A stretch of 6,832 bases of DNA from Pseudorhodobacter sp. (lineage in GTDB: Bacteria > Pseudomonadota > Alphaproteobacteria > Rhodobacterales > Rhodobacteraceae), in assembly GCA_024641255.1 (NCBI GenBank), contig JAHEDL010000099.1, positions 1 to 6,832 of the forward strand, written 5' to 3'. The position numbers and the translations under genes were made by a program. This document shows, piece by piece, positions 4,976 through 6,832 of this stretch. Each line of letters opens with the position of its first letter. Positions within the stretch are counted from its first letter, which is position 1. The notes below the pieces were generated by a model, which was not told the origin of the DNA, did no database searches, and saw nothing but the letters and a program-made list of their open reading frames with translations.

Positions 4976-5941
4976 TTATTTCAGCGGGCTTTTGTAGGTC
5001 ATGCGACGCACAGAACCGGTTTTTGACCGCATCAGGATGGTTTCAGTGGTGACCCAACCCGGTTCGATCTTGATGCCTGACAGGATTGATCCTTGGGTGA
5101 CGCCGGTGGCGGCGAAAATCACATCGGCGGTGACCATTTCGTCACGGGTGTAGATGCGGTTCAGATCGGTGATGCCAGCTTTCAAGGCACGGGCCTTTTC
5201 ATCGTCGTTGCGGAAAATCAGCTGGCCATAGATCTGGCCGCCCATGCATTTCAGCGCCGATGCGGCCAGCACGCCTTCGGGTGCGCCACCAGAGCCCATA
5301 TACATATCGATCCCGGTCACTTCGCTTTCGGCGCAGTGGATCACGCCAGCCACGTCACCATCGGTGATCAGGCGGATCGCGGCGCCGGTTGAACGCACCT
5401 CGGCGATCAGCTTTTCGTGGCGGGGGCGTTCAAGGATGCAGACGGTGATTTCATCAGCTGCCACGCCCTTTGCGCGGGCAAGGGCGCGAACGCGGGTGGC
5501 GGGCGGCATATCGAGCGTGACGGTATCGGGGGCATAGCCCGGCCCGATTGCCAGCTTTTCCATATACACGTCGGGGGCGTGCAGCAGCGTGCCGCGCGGG
5601 GCCATGGCGATGACGGTCAGCGCGTTTGGCATGTCTTTTGCCGTCAGCGTGGTGCCTTCCAGCGGGTCAAGCGCAATATCAACGGCGGGGCCTTTGCCGG
5701 TGCCGACCTCTTCGCCGATGTAAAGCATCGGGGCTTCGTCACGTTCGCCTTCGCCGATCACCACGACGCCGGAAATATCCAGCAAATTCAACTGATCGCG
5801 CATGGCGTTGACGGCGGCTTGGTCGGCGGCTTTTTCGTCGCCGCGCCCGATCAGCTTGGCAGAGGCCAGTGCGGCGGCTTCGGACACACGGGCAAGGCCC
5901 AAAGAAAGCATACGGTCTTGAAATTCGAGTGCGTCAGCCAT
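4976..5941 (-). CDS. glpX: Class II fructose-1,6-bisphosphatase
   Basis: This 321-residue protein has the expected GlpX length. Family signatures are GRGDEKAAD (32-40), GVVVIGEGERDEAPMLYIGE (58-77), ALDPLEGTT (90-98), the substrate-loop region LITDGDVAGVI (191-201) and GSGGAPEGVLAA (216-227). By comparison with E. coli GlpX, the metal and catalytic acids are likely Asp35, a Glu in the 64-67 region, Asp92, Glu95 and Glu222. It hydrolyses fructose 1,6-bisphosphate to fructose 6-phosphate in the cytoplasm, for gluconeogenesis. In autotrophs the enzyme often also serves the Calvin cycle as a sedoheptulose bisphosphatase, but no Calvin genes are visible here. GAGGA (5946-5950) lies 4 nt before the ATG at 5941 and fixes the start. 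The 256-bp upstream spacer is rich in operator-like repeats, suggesting its own regulated promoter rather than simple readthrough from hom. Confidence 0.97.
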   Translation of the reverse strand: MADALEFQDRMLSLGLARVSEAAALASAKLIGRGDEKAADQAAVNAMRDQLNLLDISGVVVIGEGERDEAPMLYIGEEVGTGKGPAVDIALDPLEGTTLTAKDMPNALTVIAMAPRGTLLHAPDVYMEKLAIGPGYAPDTVTLDMPPATRVRALARAKGVAADEITVCILERPRHEKLIAEVRSTGAAIRLITDGDVAGVIHCAESEVTGIDMYMGSGGAPEGVLAASALKCMGGQIYGQLIFRNDDEKARALKAGITDLNRIYTRDEMVTADVIFAATGVTQGSILSGIKIEPGWVTTETILMRSKTGSVRRMTYKSPLK

Positions 5942-5945
5942 TTGA

Positions 5946-5950
5946 TCCTC
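5946..5950 (-). promoter_or_regulatory. Ribosome binding site of glpX
   Basis: The minus strand reads GAGGA, TCAA and then ATG at 5941, a clear Shine-Dalgarno that supports this start. Confidence 0.75.
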
Positions 5951-6001
5951 GTGGCAAGGGTTTGGCTTGGCTTAGCCGCGCGGCAGGGGGGCGGCAAGGA
6001 T

Positions 6002-6046
6002 GGTGGCGCTAACATTGGCGGATTTGTGTGCGAGGTGGCGCTAACA
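6002..6046. repeat. Two 13-bp direct repeats upstream of glpX (LacI-operator-like)
   Basis: GGTGGCGCTAACA occurs at 6002-6014 and 6034-6046, exactly 32 bp apart, about three helical turns. Read from the minus strand each is TGTTAGCGCCACC. Its left half, TGTTAGC, resembles an arm of LacI-family operators (a palindrome with a central CG), while the right half is imperfect. The copies lie 61 and 93 bp upstream of the glpX start, in the range for promoter control. No confident promoter could be read next to them. Confidence 0.55.
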
Positions 6047-6047
6047 G

Positions 6048-6068
6048 CAAAGCGATCCCCAAAGCGAT
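6048..6068. repeat. Tandem 9-bp direct repeat in the hom-glpX spacer
   Basis: CAAAGCGAT occurs at 6048-6056 and 6060-6068, a 12-bp period, directly beside the second 13-bp repeat. It is short enough to be chance, but it adds to an unusual density of repeats in this spacer. Confidence 0.35.
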
Positions 6069-6099
6069 AGACAGTCGCGGGCGGGTTGTGGTTTTCGCA

Positions 6100-6115
6100 C
6101 GGCGCTAATGCGCCG
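6100..6115. repeat. Inverted repeat in the hom-glpX spacer
   Basis: CGGCGC (6100-6105) and GCGCCG (6110-6115) are perfect 6-bp arms around TAAT. The first arm plus loop contains GGCGCTAA, the core of the 13-bp repeats, 64 bp from the nearer copy. On the minus strand it lies 82 nt past the hom stop with no T-run behind it, so it is a poor intrinsic terminator. It could be an operator or an RNA hairpin. Confidence 0.4.
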
Positions 6116-6197
6116 CGTGTGACGCAAAAGCGCTGCATGAAAGCGGCAGATTTGTGGGTCGAATCACGTGCCGCGGTTGAGTGCGGCGCGGGAGTGT

Positions 6198-6832
6198 TCA
6201 GACCTCTTCGATGCGCAGTGCTACGGGCGCGCCGACCAGCACGCCGGTGGCGGCAAAGCGCGAAACCGCGTGGTCAATGTCATCGCGGGTGGCCTTGTGG
6301 GTGACGATCAGCACCGGCGCGTTGGTGCCTTGGTGGCCATATTGGCGCATCTGGTCAATCGACACGCCCGCTTCGCCCAGGCAGGTGGCGATTTTTGCCA
6401 AGGCGCCGGGTTTATCCAGCAGGGTCATGCGCAAGTAATAGCTGGCAGGAGTCGACGATTTTGCCGCGATTGGCGCTGCAAGCGAGGCTGCGGGCTGGCC
6501 AAAGGTGGAAAGCCGCAAGCCGCGGGCGATGTCGGCCACGTCAGCCATCACCGCGCTTGCGGTGGGGCCCATGCCCGCGCCGGGGCCACGCAACACGATC
6601 TGACCAACGCTGTCGCCTTCCAGCACCACCATGTTGGTGCCGCCTTGCAACTGGCCCAAAGGGCTGTCGGCAGGCACAAGGCAGGGCGTCATGCGCTGTT
6701 CCAGACCGCGACCGGTCATTTGCGCCACGCCCAGCAATTTGATGCGATAGCCCATGTCGGCGGCAAGGGTGATGTCGTCGATGGAAATCTTGCCGATGCC
6801 TTCCAGTTCGACCGCGTCGAACGACACTTTGG
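6198..6832 (-). CDS. hom: Homoserine dehydrogenase (partial, C-terminal 210 residues)
   Basis: The visible part starts mid-protein at the window edge (first full codons read KVSFDAVELEGIG) and runs to the TGA at 6198-6200. It contains the end of the catalytic domain (GIGKISIDDITLAADMGYRI, then GPGAGMGPTASAVMADVADI, the typical late homoserine dehydrogenase motif). A linker follows, and then an ACT domain from about YYLRMTLLDKPGALAKIA to the end, with SIDQMRQYG inside it. The enzyme reduces aspartate semialdehyde to homoserine with NAD(P)H, on the way to threonine and methionine. The ACT domain is the usual site for threonine feedback. The GTG at 6827 is an internal valine, not a start. It is followed by glpX on the same strand after 256 bp. 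Confidence 0.95.
   Translation of the reverse strand, partial: KVSFDAVELEGIGKISIDDITLAADMGYRIKLLGVAQMTGRGLEQRMTPCLVPADSPLGQLQGGTNMVVLEGDSVGQIVLRGPGAGMGPTASAVMADVADIARGLRLSTFGQPAASLAAPIAAKSSTPASYYLRMTLLDKPGALAKIATCLGEAGVSIDQMRQYGHQGTNAPVLIVTHKATRDDIDHAVSRFAATGVLVGAPVALRIEEV

Noticed and set aside
5417..6070. Plus-strand open frame (217 codons) opposite glpX and into its upstream spacer
   Set aside because: It is His/Gly-rich shadow translation of glpX. Its extension into the spacer is short and has no ribosome site or motif of its own.
6100..6115. Intrinsic terminator for hom
   Set aside because: The stem has no T-run on the minus strand (GTGCGAAAACC follows) and lies 82 nt after the stop; kept only as an inverted repeat.
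1..6832. A defence system, CRISPR array, insertion sequence or other mobile system
   Set aside because: All long coding regions are accounted for by recognised families. No transposase, phage, toxin or nuclease cassette genes and no spaced repeat arrays were seen.

Overview
The window looks like a piece of chromosome from an alphaproteobacterium, most likely Rhodobacterales (Roseobacter/Rhodobacter group). I base this on the GC-rich coding sequence with strong third-position GC, the order homoserine dehydrogenase - glpX - recJ (which I recall as typical of that order), and the style of the proteins. This is recognition from the sequence; no database search was run.

Layout: (1) Bases 1-159, minus strand: the N-terminal 53 residues of a small [2Fe-2S] subunit of a xanthine dehydrogenase-type molybdenum hydroxylase (IorA/CoxS-like). 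(2) Bases 160-244: a compact divergent control region with five TGTCA half-sites. A 12-bp perfect palindrome at its centre is also two abutting consensus -35 hexamers. (3) Bases 245-829, plus: a TetR-family regulator, probably made from a leaderless mRNA. (4) Bases 979-2850, plus: a two-TM channel-like protein with tandem RCK halves, of the CASTOR/POLLUX type. It is preceded by an inverted repeat that brackets a -10-like hexamer and followed by a strong intrinsic terminator. (5) Minus strand from the right end: the 3' part of homoserine dehydrogenase (hom), a repeat-rich 256-bp spacer, glpX (class II fructose-1,6-bisphosphatase), recJ (single-strand 5'-3' exonuclease) and tRNA-Glu(UUC). The tRNA has its own terminator facing the channel gene's terminator.

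How the genes fit together: the left part is a standard regulator/target pair, in which the TetR protein probably controls both itself and the divergent oxidoreductase. The channel gene seems to be its own transcription unit, set off by a probable terminator behind tetR. The right part is housekeeping: aspartate-family amino-acid synthesis (hom), gluconeogenesis or Calvin-cycle sugar phosphate chemistry (glpX), DNA repair (recJ) and translation (tRNA-Glu). I see no mobile element, CRISPR array, phage gene or toxin/defence gene. The least explained parts are non-coding: the two operator-like regions, the hom-glpX repeats with 32/64-bp spacing, and a hairpin without a U-tract between glpX and recJ. 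The most unusual protein is the CASTOR/POLLUX-like channel.
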